DNA of 64,000 bases from Yoonia sp. Its GTDB lineage: Bacteria; Pseudomonadota; Alphaproteobacteria; Rhodobacterales; Rhodobacteraceae. The notes below the pieces were generated by a model. It saw only the letters and a program-made list of their open reading frames with translations, was not told the DNA's origin and ran no database searches. How positions within the stretch are numbered: the first letter of the stretch is position 1; each line of letters starts with the position of its first letter. The stretch lies in contig JAQXEG010000038.1 in assembly GCA_029250945.1 (NCBI GenBank), forward strand, positions 1 through 64,000. The letters are read 5' to 3'. A program made the translations under genes and the position numbers. Positions 9,554 through 17,764 of the stretch are shown piece by piece.

Positions 9554-10197
9554 TGCATCATTTCCTCGGCAGAGCCGCCACGTAAACTAAACTCAATCAA
9601 CGTTGTGAGGGTTTCGCGGCGTGTGGTCAATGACGGCGCCTCAAGCAAGGCTTGCTTATCCTCAGGCTCAAACGGGCAAAGCATGGACAGAGAATTGATC
9701 AGCAGTTCATTGTCCGCCTCGCCCAAGCTGTCCCAGTCTGTTTGCAGACCTTGATCAGCGAAATAGCGCCCCAAGGACTCCATGAATGTATCACGATCAA
9801 AATCGGGGTCTTTCTCGACCGCGCCTAGATCACGGTCAAATCCTTGCCAATTCACACGACAGCGGCGGTAGGGGGTAAATCCGTCCACCTCATTCATGAT
9901 CCGGAAACGGGACACGCCGGACAGCGTGATCATATAGCGCCCGTCTTCGGTTTCCGAGAAAGCCGTGACCTTGCCCGCGCAACCGATGCTGTGCAGTTTG
10001 CCAGCCTCGCCCGGGGCGTCGTACGCCTGCACCATACCGATCATGCGATGATCCGTTTTGAAAATATCATCGAACATCTGCAAATAGCGCGGTTCAAACA
10101 GATGTAGCGGCAACCGGGCGCGCGGCAAAAGCAGCGCACCGGGCAGTGGGAACACAGGGATAGTGTCAGGAAGGTCAGCGATTTGGATCATTTCCAT
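9550..10197 (-). CDS. LON peptidase substrate-binding domain protein
   Basis: A 215-residue protein made of the Lon N-terminal (LAN/PUA-like) domain alone: [32 protein letters not shown] at residues 8-40, and [29 protein letters not shown] further on. There is no AAA+ module or Ser-Lys protease domain, so it is not a protease by itself and may bind or recruit unfolded substrates. It sits between the YbbN-like thioredoxin, 20 bases upstream, and Trm112, with ATGA overlap downstream. That trio is a familiar alphaproteobacterial arrangement and suggests a shared protein-quality role (inference). Confidence 0.9.
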   Translation of the reverse strand: MEMIQIADLPDTIPVFPLPGALLLPRARLPLHLFEPRYLQMFDDIFKTDHRMIGMVQAYDAPGEAGKLHSIGCAGKVTAFSETEDGRYMITLSGVSRFRIMNEVDGFTPYRRCRVNWQGFDRDLGAVEKDPDFDRDTFMESLGRYFADQGLQTDWDSLGEADNELLINSLSMLCPFEPEDKQALLEAPSLTTRRETLTTLIEFSLRGGSAEEMMQ

Positions 10198-10217
10198 GAA
10201 CTAGGGTGTTTGCCCCA

Positions 10218-11129
10218 TCAGGCAAATATGATCGACGACAATTTGCGACGTCCCGCCAAGACCACGGGATCAGCAGGTGGCAGCGCGTCAAAGATTGTGA
10301 ACAATTCGGCCCGTGCGGCCCCTTCGTTCCACGCCTGATCGCGCCGGAAGCTTTCCAGCAATTCGGCAATCGCGGCCTCTGCGTCATCATTGGCCATCAG
10401 CGCAGTCGCCAGATCAATGCGGGCTTGGTGATCATCGGGGTTCGCATCCACAGCCTTACGCAGATCATCAAGCGGACCGGCACCCGCCGCCTTGCGTGCA
10501 AGGGTCAGTTGGGCGTGGGCCGCCTCGATCGCGGCATCGGTGGAAATTTCTGCAGGGGCGCCATTCAACACCGCCTCGGCCTGATCCAGATCATCCAGCG
10601 CGATGTGCGCCCGCACAAGGCCGCCATAAGCCACGGCATGTGATCCGTCCTCTGACAGGATCGCGGCGAATGTTTCCGCCGCATCGGCATAATCGCCATC
10701 GGTCATCATACCCTCAGCGGCCTCAACCGCGTCATCCAGCCCATTGTCCGGCTCTGGCCCCATTCCGGCAATTTTATCGACGAAGGCATCAATTTCGGAC
10801 GGCGGCAGCGCGCCTTGGAACCCGTCAACGGGTTGCCCTTGATGAAAGGCATAGACCGTCGGGATCGACTGCACCCGCAGCTGGCCCGCAAATTGCGGGT
10901 TTGCGTCCACGTCGATCTTGACCAGCTTCACACGACCACCGGCCTTGGTCACGGCTGCCTCAATCGCGGGGCCAAGCGTTTTGCACGGCCCGCACCAAGG
11001 CGCCCAGAAATCCACAATGACCGGCACATTTTGGGATGCTTCGATCACGTCTTGCATGAATGTCGCGTCCGTCCCGTCGACGATGTGTTCGGATGGGGCA
11101 AGTGTCTGGGGGTCGCCAAGGCCAAGCAT
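10218..11129 (-). CDS. ybbN: Thioredoxin-TPR chaperedoxin, YbbN/CnoX-like
   Basis: A 303-residue cytosolic protein. The N-terminal thioredoxin domain (about 1-110) has the active site WCGPC with Cys46 and Cys49 and the cis-proline in SIPTVYAF. The rest is tetratricopeptide-like helical repeats rich in Ala, Glu and Asp. This is the YbbN (CnoX) architecture, which protects unfolded proteins from aggregation and oxidation and delivers them to chaperones. E. coli YbbN has lost the first cysteine, whereas this protein keeps a complete CxxC, so it can be redox-active like other alphaproteobacterial members. It heads the operon with the LON-domain and Trm112 genes. Confidence 0.9.
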   Translation of the reverse strand: MLGLGDPQTLAPSEHIVDGTDATFMQDVIEASQNVPVIVDFWAPWCGPCKTLGPAIEAAVTKAGGRVKLVKIDVDANPQFAGQLRVQSIPTVYAFHQGQPVDGFQGALPPSEIDAFVDKIAGMGPEPDNGLDDAVEAAEGMMTDGDYADAAETFAAILSEDGSHAVAYGGLVRAHIALDDLDQAEAVLNGAPAEISTDAAIEAAHAQLTLARKAAGAGPLDDLRKAVDANPDDHQARIDLATALMANDDAEAAIAELLESFRRDQAWNEGAARAELFTIFDALPPADPVVLAGRRKLSSIIFA

Positions 11130-11216
11130 GGGATGTCTCCTGAAAATCTGTGTTGCTCCTTATATGGGCGATTTGTTGTGCTTTACCACGGCGATTTACG
11201 CCAATACGCTTCCCAA

Positions 11217-11852
11217 ATGGAAAAAACAGTTCTAACATTCGGCGATAGCAACACCCACGGGACCCCGCCAATGGGGTCGCTGGACCACCATCCACGGCTG
11301 TCGAAACGCTGGCCTGTGATTATGGCGGGTGCCGCTGGCGTCACGCTGATCGAAGAGGGGTTAGGCGGCAGATTGGCCGCTGGCCACGGTGATCCGATCA
11401 TGGGCGACCATATGAACGGGCAGTTGGGGTTGTGGATCGCGCTGGCATCCCACGGGCCAATCGACCTGCTGACCATCATGCTGGGCACGAATGATTTTCA
11501 GGCGCATCACGGCAAAACCGTCGATCAAATCGCGGGCCATATGGATGGATTGCTCAAAATCGCGCAGCTGCCAGAGCTGCAAGACCGTCACGGCGGATAT
11601 GAGGTTTTGGTGATCGCCCCGCCACCCGTAAAGGCACGCGGCATTTTTGCACCCGATTTCGCGAATGCGGTGGTGCCGTCACAATCCCTCGGCCTGCTTT
11701 ACGCGGAAATTGCCCAGCGCAGGTCTATGCATTTTCTGGACGCAGGTCAGCATATCACCAGCAGCGATATCGACGGTATTCATTTTGATGAAAACGCCCA
11801 TGCCACATTGGGGCGGGCGGTGGCGGATCAGATCAAGCCATTCCTGATCTGA
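11217..11852 (+). CDS. SGNH/GDSL-family esterase
   Basis: A 211-residue SGNH hydrolase. Block I is FGDSNTHG with the nucleophile Ser11, block III is LGTNDFQ with Asn92, and block V is DGIHF with Asp186 and His189, so the full catalytic set is present. The GDSNTHG form is typical of aryl-esterase/acyl-transferase members, for example the Mycobacterium Ms-Act type, rather than TesA, and no signal peptide is present, so it is probably cytosolic. The ATG at 11217 directly precedes the first strand. It diverges from the ybbN-like gene across about 87 bases and ends 10 bases before the convergent IalB-like gene. The substrate is unknown. Confidence 0.88.
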   Translation: MEKTVLTFGDSNTHGTPPMGSLDHHPRLSKRWPVIMAGAAGVTLIEEGLGGRLAAGHGDPIMGDHMNGQLGLWIALASHGPIDLLTIMLGTNDFQAHHGKTVDQIAGHMDGLLKIAQLPELQDRHGGYEVLVIAPPPVKARGIFAPDFANAVVPSQSLGLLYAEIAQRRSMHFLDAGQHITSSDIDGIHFDENAHATLGRAVADQIKPFLI

Positions 11853-11861
11853 TCCAAATTC

Positions 11862-12389
11862 TTAACCGGCGCAGCGTTTGCTGGCCTCTTCTTCAGCTGC
11901 GGTAAAGCCAAGCAGGCTAAAACGGTCGCTTGTCTGTGTCCCACGACCCGACCGCGCCGTCAGCGTGGCATCCGCGCCGCGTTTCATGGCAGCGACGATC
12001 TTGGCATCATCTTCTGGCGTCGCAGGCCAAGCCCATTCGCCTTCGGTAAACAGCTCAAACTTGGTGCCGGAAATATCCATGCCCGCAGTCGAACCCGATG
12101 CAAACGGATACCCGCCAGTAAAGGCGACCTGTCCCTTCACAGATGCACCCGGGCGATAAAAGACCATCAACAAGATTTCGCCGCGGCGCACAGTCACGGT
12201 TTGCCCGTCTTTGGTGTTCACGGTTTCCTTGGGCGCGGAGACGGCCCAACATTCCTTGGGGTTGGTTTCGGTAAAAACCGACCAATCCGTATTCGCCGCA
12301 ACGCGGTTGCTGCTTTCTTGTGCCACAGCGGTCGTGCCAATTGCACAGGCTGCGACCACGCAAAATGCGCGTGAAATATTGAAAATCAT
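11862..12389 (-). CDS. Invasion-associated locus B (IalB) family secreted protein
   Basis: A 175-residue exported protein. Residues 1-22 form a Sec signal peptide (FCVVAACAIGTTAVAQE) with cleavage after AVA. The mature part WSVFTETNPKECWAVSAPKETV is the hallmark opening of the IalB family (PF06776-like) and a Cys near the C-terminus probably pairs with it. The family is named for a Bartonella invasion factor, but it is widespread in free-living alphaproteobacteria, where it is an uncharacterised periplasmic or envelope protein. The ATG at 12389 starts the signal peptide; the codons before it have no signal-like content. It diverges from the asparaginase gene across 188 bases in which I saw no clear promoter. 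Confidence 0.85.
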   Translation of the reverse strand: MIFNISRAFCVVAACAIGTTAVAQESSNRVAANTDWSVFTETNPKECWAVSAPKETVNTKDGQTVTVRRGEILLMVFYRPGASVKGQVAFTGGYPFASGSTAGMDISGTKFELFTEGEWAWPATPEDDAKIVAAMKRGADATLTARSGRGTQTSDRFSLLGFTAAEEEASKRCAG

Positions 12390-12577
12390 AGTTACAGCCT
12401 CCAAGCTGTGCTGGCCTCTGGATGTCCCATCATGCCTTGGTGCATCTTATGGCACCTTTTCGACTGGCGGGATCTGTTTCAACTCGGTAGCCATAGAATA
12501 GCAAAAAACCGCTTGCTTGGGGAACCCCCCAATTTTCAGCACCCGCGGGGAATTGCCCAAGGCGAAAGGACACAGCG

Positions 12578-13567
12578 ATGACAGCCCCAATTGATATGGT
12601 CGAAATCTGGCGCGGTGAGATGCTTGAAAGCGTGCATCGCGGTCATGCAGTTGTCTGTGATCAGAACGGGGATGTTGTTCACGCGTGGGGTGACGCAGAT
12701 GCCGTGATCTACCCGCGGTCATCATGCAAGATGATCCAAGCGCTCCCGCTTTTGGAAAGCGGCGCAGGCGCGCATCTGACCACGGAACAGCTCGCGCTGT
12801 CCTGCGCTTCCCACCAAGGCGCGGCGATCCACACAGACCGCGTTGGCGCCTGGCTGAATGATCTGGGCATGACAGACGCTGATTTTCGCTGTGGGCCACA
12901 GATGCCCGCTGATCGGGATGCCAAACTCGGCCTGATCCGTGCCCATGATGAACCCAGCCAAATCCACAACAACTGCTCCGGCAAACACGCGGGTTTTTTG
13001 ACGCTAAACAAACATTTGGGCGGCGGGCCCGACTATGAAAAGCCGGACCACCCCGTGCAGCAAGCGTGCAAGCAAGCGTTCGAAGAGGTCACAGGCGAAA
13101 CCAGCCCCGGTTTTGGGATTGATGGCTGTTCCGCCCCGAACCATGCCTGCACCGTGACCGGATTGGCCCGCTCTATGGCCGCGTTTGCCAGCGCAAATCA
13201 TGCGGGGAACTTGCGTCAACAATCCATGGTAAAACTGCGCGACGCGATGATGACCCACCCCGAACTTGTCGCGGGCGAAACCCGCGCCTGCACGGACCTG
13301 ATGCGTGCTATGGATGGCAAGGTTGCGATCAAAACGGGCGCAGAAGCGGTGTTCATTGCGATTATCCCTAAATTAAAAATGGGTGTCGCTCTCAAGATCG
13401 TCGATGGCACCACCCGCGCGTCCGAAGCAGCGATTGCTGCGATCTTGGTCAAGCTTGGGGTGCTGGATGCGAACCATCCGGCAACCATCGCCCGCATGAC
13501 CCCACAACTCAGAAACTGGCGCGGGATTGTGACCGGCTTTAGCCGCCCCGCTGCTGCACTTCGCTAA
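12578..13567 (+). CDS. L-asparaginase II family protein
   Basis: A 329-residue protein of the asparaginase II family (PF06089, Rhizobium etli AnsA type), unrelated in sequence to E. coli AnsA or AnsB. Recognisable blocks are RGHAVVCDQNGDVVHAWGD, PRSSCKMIQALPLLESGA (a serine-and-lysine pair of a beta-lactamase-like fold), CSGKHAGFL and GIDGCSAPNHAC. The enzyme would hydrolyse L-asparagine to aspartate and ammonia in the cytosol. GGCGAAAGGA lies nine bases before the ATG. The next gene, xth, begins 10 bases after the stop, so they are probably co-transcribed without an obvious functional link. Confidence 0.9.
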   Translation: MTAPIDMVEIWRGEMLESVHRGHAVVCDQNGDVVHAWGDADAVIYPRSSCKMIQALPLLESGAGAHLTTEQLALSCASHQGAAIHTDRVGAWLNDLGMTDADFRCGPQMPADRDAKLGLIRAHDEPSQIHNNCSGKHAGFLTLNKHLGGGPDYEKPDHPVQQACKQAFEEVTGETSPGFGIDGCSAPNHACTVTGLARSMAAFASANHAGNLRQQSMVKLRDAMMTHPELVAGETRACTDLMRAMDGKVAIKTGAEAVFIAIIPKLKMGVALKIVDGTTRASEAAIAAILVKLGVLDANHPATIARMTPQLRNWRGIVTGFSRPAAALR

Positions 13568-13577
13568 AGGAAACGCC

Positions 13578-14366
13578 ATGTCATTTACCCTTGCCACTTG
13601 GAACATCAACTCTGTCCGCCTGCGCGAAGACATCGTCTGCCAATTCATGCGCGAAGAGGCGCCCGATGTGTTGTGCCTGCAAGAATGCAAAAGCCCGGTT
13701 GATAAAATCCCGCTGGAGCAGTTTCAGGCGCTTGGTTATGCCCACATGGTCGCGCGCGGGCAAAAGGGGTATAATGGCGTCGCGATCCTATCCAAAATCC
13801 CGATGGTTGAGGCAGGTGCAGAAGACTACGCATCCCTTGGCCACGCCCGCCACATTGCAGGGCGCTTGGACAATGGCGTGACGATCCACAACCATTATAT
13901 CCCCGCAGGCGGCGACGTCGCCGACCGCACGGTGAACGAAAAATTTGGTCAGAAGATGGACTACCTTTCAGAGCTGCGTGACGCATTTCTGGCCGATAAA
14001 CCCGTCAAATCCATCCTTGTCGGTGATCTGAACATCGCACCGCGTGAAGATGACGTTTGGGACCATAAAAAGCTGTTGAAGGTCGTCAGCCACACCCCCG
14101 AAGAAGTCGCCGCATTGGCCGAGGTGCAGGCCGCAGGTAACTGGGTCGATGTCACCCGCGCGGACATCCCCGAAGGCAAATTATATAGCTGGTGGTCCTA
14201 CCGCGCCAAAGATTGGGACGCCGCCGACAAGGGCCGCCGTCTGGACCACATCTGGGCCACATCTGACATCGCATCCACAGGCCATTCCAGCCGCGTCGTG
14301 CGCCATGCACGTGGATGGGAAAAACCATCCGACCACGCGCCCGTCTTTGCGACCTTCGACATTTAA
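13578..14366 (+). CDS. xth: Exodeoxyribonuclease III
   Basis: A 262-residue ExoIII/APE-family AP endonuclease for base-excision repair. The endonuclease/exonuclease/phosphatase fold shows TWNINSVRLR (residues 7-16), LCLQECKSP with the metal-binding Glu near 35, GYNGVAILSK, LVGDLNIAP with the active-site Asp and Asn, and RRLDHIWAT plus PSDHAPV with the catalytic His at the end. The layout is full length (E. coli XthA has 268 residues). A GGAAACGCC region precedes the ATG. The gene lies between the asparaginase gene, 10 bases away, and rlmN. Confidence 0.95.
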   Translation: MSFTLATWNINSVRLREDIVCQFMREEAPDVLCLQECKSPVDKIPLEQFQALGYAHMVARGQKGYNGVAILSKIPMVEAGAEDYASLGHARHIAGRLDNGVTIHNHYIPAGGDVADRTVNEKFGQKMDYLSELRDAFLADKPVKSILVGDLNIAPREDDVWDHKKLLKVVSHTPEEVAALAEVQAAGNWVDVTRADIPEGKLYSWWSYRAKDWDAADKGRRLDHIWATSDIASTGHSSRVVRHARGWEKPSDHAPVFATFDI

Positions 14367-14443
14367 CCAAACCAACGGGTTTCTTGTGTAAATTGAGGCG
14401 ATTGCCTATACGGGCGGCTTGAACCGCTTGAAAGGTGGCCCTG

Positions 14444-15619
14444 ATGGATCCCGTCGCTCCGATTATACCAGATATGTTGACTGTCCCGCGCAAAGCGGTG
14501 GACGGGCTGCCAAACCTTGTTGGTATGTCCCGCGAGGCGATGCGCGACGCGCTGATCGGTGTTGGCACAGCGGAAAAGCAGGCCAAGATGCGGGTTGGCC
14601 AAATCTGGCAGTGGATTTATCACTGGGGCGTGCGCGATTTTGATCAGATGACCAATCTGTCCAAAGACTACCGCGCCATGCTGAAGGAACAGTTTGTCGT
14701 GGCCGTGCCAGAGGTTGTGACCCGTCAGGTGTCGGACGACGGTACCCGTAAATATCTGGTCCGTATCGCAGGCGGGCACGAGGTTGAGGTGGTGTATATC
14801 CCCGAAACCGACCGTGGCACCTTATGTATTTCCAGTCAGGTCGGCTGCACGCTGACCTGTTCATTCTGCCACACGGGCACGCAGAAATTGGTGCGCAATC
14901 TGACCTCTGCCGAGATTATCGGGCAGGTCTTGGTCGCCCGTGATGATCTGGGTGAATGGCCCGAACACGGGACCCGCACAGACGGCCCCCGCCTGTTGTC
15001 CAACATCGTTCTGATGGGCATGGGTGAGCCGCTTTATAACTTTGAAAATGTGCGCGACGCGATGAAGATCGCGATGGACCCCGACGGCATCCAGCTATCG
15101 CGGCGCCGGATCACGCTGTCCACATCTGGTGTCGTGCCAGAGATCGCGCGCACGGCCCAAGAAATTGGCTGCCAGCTTGCGATTTCATTTCACGCCACCA
15201 CAGATGAGGTCCGCGATAAACTGGTCCCGATCAACAAGCGTTGGCCAATTGCCGATCTGCTGGATGCCCTGCGCGCCTATCCCAAGGTGAGCAATTCCGA
15301 ACGGATCACGTTTGAATACGTGATGCTGGACGGTGTGAACGACAGCGACGCCGACGCGCACCGTTTGATGAAATTGATTGACGGTATTCCGGCTAAGATC
15401 AACCTGATCCCGTTCAACGAATGGCCCGGCGCGCCCTACAAGCGGTCATCTAACAACCGCATCCGCGCCTTTGCCGATATCGTGCATAAGGCGGGCTATT
15501 CGTCGCCCGTGCGCAAACCACGTGGCGAGGATATCATGGCCGCCTGTGGTCAGCTAAAATCCGAGACCGAGCGCGGCCGCAAATCCCGCGCCCAGATCAA
15601 GGCTGAAACCGGAACCTGA
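14444..15619 (+). CDS. rlmN: 23S rRNA (adenine-2503-C2) and tRNA methyltransferase RlmN
   Basis: A 391-residue radical-SAM enzyme that methylates C2 of A2503 in 23S rRNA and A37 in several tRNAs. The [4Fe-4S] cluster motif CTLTCSFC supplies Cys135, Cys139 and Cys142. Cys368 in AACGQL is the conserved cysteine that forms the protein-RNA intermediate. MGMGEPLYN is the SAM-binding GGE equivalent, and IALSTSGV-like and SFHATTDE blocks fit RlmN rather than Cfr. The ATG at 14444, eight bases after AAAGG, was preferred to a GTG nine bases upstream. Confidence 0.95.
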   Translation: MDPVAPIIPDMLTVPRKAVDGLPNLVGMSREAMRDALIGVGTAEKQAKMRVGQIWQWIYHWGVRDFDQMTNLSKDYRAMLKEQFVVAVPEVVTRQVSDDGTRKYLVRIAGGHEVEVVYIPETDRGTLCISSQVGCTLTCSFCHTGTQKLVRNLTSAEIIGQVLVARDDLGEWPEHGTRTDGPRLLSNIVLMGMGEPLYNFENVRDAMKIAMDPDGIQLSRRRITLSTSGVVPEIARTAQEIGCQLAISFHATTDEVRDKLVPINKRWPIADLLDALRAYPKVSNSERITFEYVMLDGVNDSDADAHRLMKLIDGIPAKINLIPFNEWPGAPYKRSSNNRIRAFADIVHKAGYSSPVRKPRGEDIMAACGQLKSETERGRKSRAQIKAETGT

Positions 15620-15665
15620 TCGCAACCTGCCGCGTTGATCCCTGACACATATCAGGAGCAACGCA

Positions 15666-15881
15666 ATGGCAAGCTATAGCAATGGCACAAAGGTTGAATG
15701 GTCTTGGGGCAATGGAACCGGCACCGACACCATCCAAAAGGTCTATACCCAGAAACAGACCCTTAAGATCAAAGGGACACAGGTCACCCGCGACGCATCG
15801 CAAGATGACCCTGCCTAAAAGATCAAACAAGACGATAGTGACATCGTCCTAAAGGGTCATTCTGAGGTCACCAAAGCCTAG
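15666..15881 (+). pseudogene. DUF2945 (HVA1/TUDOR-like) gene with an internal stop
   Basis: The frame from the ATG reads MASYSNGTKVEWSWGNGTGT, then TIQKVYTQKQTLKIKGTQVTRDASQDDPA, then TAA at 15816-15818, and continues KIKQDDSDIVLKGHSEVTKA to a TAG at 15879. These blocks match the DUF2945 (hypervirulence-associated TUDOR-like) family, about 70 residues, in which this position follows DEPA and is normally a tyrosine. One substitution therefore cuts a full-length 71-codon gene to 50 codons, losing the conserved VLKSHSEV end. AGGAG precedes the ATG by seven bases, so translation starts normally. The gene may be freshly disabled, or the truncated form may be made. Its function is unknown. Confidence 0.8.
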
Positions 15882-16996
15882 GCGAGCAGTGCGCGTGCCT
15901 CATCCGGCGATAATGCGGCGGGGCGTTCACATGTTGTGGTCAGTTCCACAAAACGCTTTTCCTCACCCGCCCGCAGGATCGCGGTCATGACATCGACGGC
16001 ATGTACCGCAAGGTCGATATTACAACGATGCTCGCGCCCTTCCTCGATTGCGGCGACCATATCGGCCAGCCCCGCGCAGCGATAATTGGCACGATCATCT
16101 TGGTTCGGTACGCCAAACGGATGATCCCAACCGTCCAGCGCTGTGATTTCACCGTCCTGACCGCCGATCTCAACCTCGCCACCAAAGAAGTTCGGGTCCG
16201 GCAGGAACAGCGATGCGTCCGCACCGTACAGCTCCATATGGCCGTGGCGGTGCGCCCAGACATCCCAACTGGTGCCAAGGGTCACGGTCGCGCCATTGGC
16301 GAATTCCAAGAGGGCATGGATATTCGTCGGCGTATCAACGGGAACCGTTTCGCCCAGACGGTCGCCATTGCCAATCGTGCGGGTCGGAAAGGTGGTTGTG
16401 GCAAGCGACGCGACAGATTTCACCGGCCCCAACAACTGGATCAGATTGGTGACGTAGTAGGGGCCGATATCCAAAACGGGGCCCGCACCTGGTTGGAAAA
16501 AGAAATCAGGATTTGGATGCCATGCCTCCATTCCGTGCCCCATGACATGACATGTGCCACCGATGATCGGACCTGTCTTGCCACTGTCGATTGCGGCACG
16601 CGCCAATTGATGCGCGCCGCCAAGGAAGGTATCAGGTGCCGAACCAATCCGCAGGTTCTTGGATGCTGCAAGTTCGCGCAGATGCTCGCCCTCTTCCAAG
16701 GTCAGCACGAGCGGTTTTTCCGAATACGCGTGTTTGCCCGCCTCAAGGATCTGGCGCGTGATTTCATGGTGAACCGCCGGAATGGTTAGGTTCAAAATCA
16801 CATCCACATCCGTCGCCGCGAGAAGCCCCTCAACAGTTTCCGCACGCACCGGATAATCCGCAGCCCGCGCATTTGCTGCATCCATGTTAATGTCCGCCAC
16901 CGCCACAAGGTTTAGCGATTTAAACAACGGCGCGAGGTCCAGATAGCTAGTCGAAATATTGCCGCATCCAATGATGCCAACGCCAAGCTGTTTCAT
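15878..16996 (-). CDS. Gfo/Idh/MocA-family sugar oxidoreductase
   Basis: A 372-residue NAD(P)-dependent oxidoreductase. The Rossmann motif GVGIIGCGNIS lies at residues 5-15 and the family signature EKP at 93-95 (Lys94 being the usual catalytic lysine). The C-terminal half (FGGEVEIGGQDG, YRCAGLADMVAAI) is the beta-sheet substrate domain of the GFO_IDH_MocA type. Such enzymes oxidise or epimerise inositols, sugars and glycosides. It is the last gene of the carbohydrate operon, 12 bases after the isomerase gene, so it most likely acts on the sugar released by the GH2 enzyme (inference). Confidence 0.9.
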   Translation of the reverse strand: MKQLGVGIIGCGNISTSYLDLAPLFKSLNLVAVADINMDAANARAADYPVRAETVEGLLAATDVDVILNLTIPAVHHEITRQILEAGKHAYSEKPLVLTLEEGEHLRELAASKNLRIGSAPDTFLGGAHQLARAAIDSGKTGPIIGGTCHVMGHGMEAWHPNPDFFFQPGAGPVLDIGPYYVTNLIQLLGPVKSVASLATTTFPTRTIGNGDRLGETVPVDTPTNIHALLEFANGATVTLGTSWDVWAHRHGHMELYGADASLFLPDPNFFGGEVEIGGQDGEITALDGWDHPFGVPNQDDRANYRCAGLADMVAAIEEGREHRCNIDLAVHAVDVMTAILRAGEEKRFVELTTTCERPAALSPDEARALLA

Positions 16997-17008
16997 GATT
17001 AAATTCTC

Positions 17009-17755
17009 CTAAAAGCGGGTGACAGCGGCAAGGCTGCGTTGGGCAAAACGGGCGTCATCGCTCGGGTTGTCGTGCTCAATGACATAGTGATCGACGCCTG
17101 CGGTCTGCAACGCGGTATGGATGGCGGCCCAGTCAAGAACCCCCTGCCCGACATCGGCCCAGCCGTCCTCTTCCGCACATTCGCCTGCGGGTGCGATGTC
17201 TTTGACGTGCACGGCGGCGATGCGGCCTGCGTATTTCTCAATCCACGCAACAGGGTCGAGACCCGCACGTGCGACCCAGCCCAAATCCAGCTCGAGCATC
17301 AGGGATGCATCTGCATCGACGATCAGATCAATCGGCATCTCACCTGTTGAAAGGGCCACAAATTCAAAGTCATGATTGTGCCAGCCAAACTTGATCCCCG
17401 CATCCTTAAACGGTTTGCCAGCCTTGGCGATCCGCTTGCCAAACGCACGCCAGCCATCAGCATCCGTGGGTCGGTCATCAGGCATCACGAAGGGGGCAAA
17501 AACAGCCTCCATTCCCAACAGACGTGCGGTGGCCAACGCACGCGCCGGATCCGCCTCAATATCGTCAAGCCCCATGTGGGACGACGCCATGGTCAGGCCG
17601 TTGCGATCCAAATCCGCCTTCAAAGCCTCAGGCTGTGCCAAGATACCGCCGTAGCCCTCAACCGCCTTATATCCGGCGTGCGACAACATCTTAAGCGTGT
17701 CGGAAAGCGGCGGCACATTGCGGGAACAATAGAGCTGATAGGCGATGTGTTTCAT
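17009..17755 (-). CDS. Sugar phosphate isomerase/epimerase (xylose isomerase-like TIM barrel)
   Basis: A 248-residue TIM-barrel protein of the AP endonuclease 2/IolE-like superfamily. Metal-site elements are visible: HNHDFEF with the metal-binding His and Glu near residue 126, MLELDLGWV, AAVHVKDI, and HYVIEHDNP near the end. These enzymes isomerise or epimerise ketoses, or act as 3-dehydro-sugar isomerases together with MocA-type oxidoreductases, whose gene lies 12 bases downstream. The combination fits the route in which a glycoside is oxidised at C3 and then cleaved, but the partner here is a classic hydrolase, so the exact substrate is open. Confidence 0.88.
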   Translation of the reverse strand: MKHIAYQLYCSRNVPPLSDTLKMLSHAGYKAVEGYGGILAQPEALKADLDRNGLTMASSHMGLDDIEADPARALATARLLGMEAVFAPFVMPDDRPTDADGWRAFGKRIAKAGKPFKDAGIKFGWHNHDFEFVALSTGEMPIDLIVDADASLMLELDLGWVARAGLDPVAWIEKYAGRIAAVHVKDIAPAGECAEEDGWADVGQGVLDWAAIHTALQTAGVDHYVIEHDNPSDDARFAQRSLAAVTRF

Positions 17756-17764
17756 GGTCTTTCC

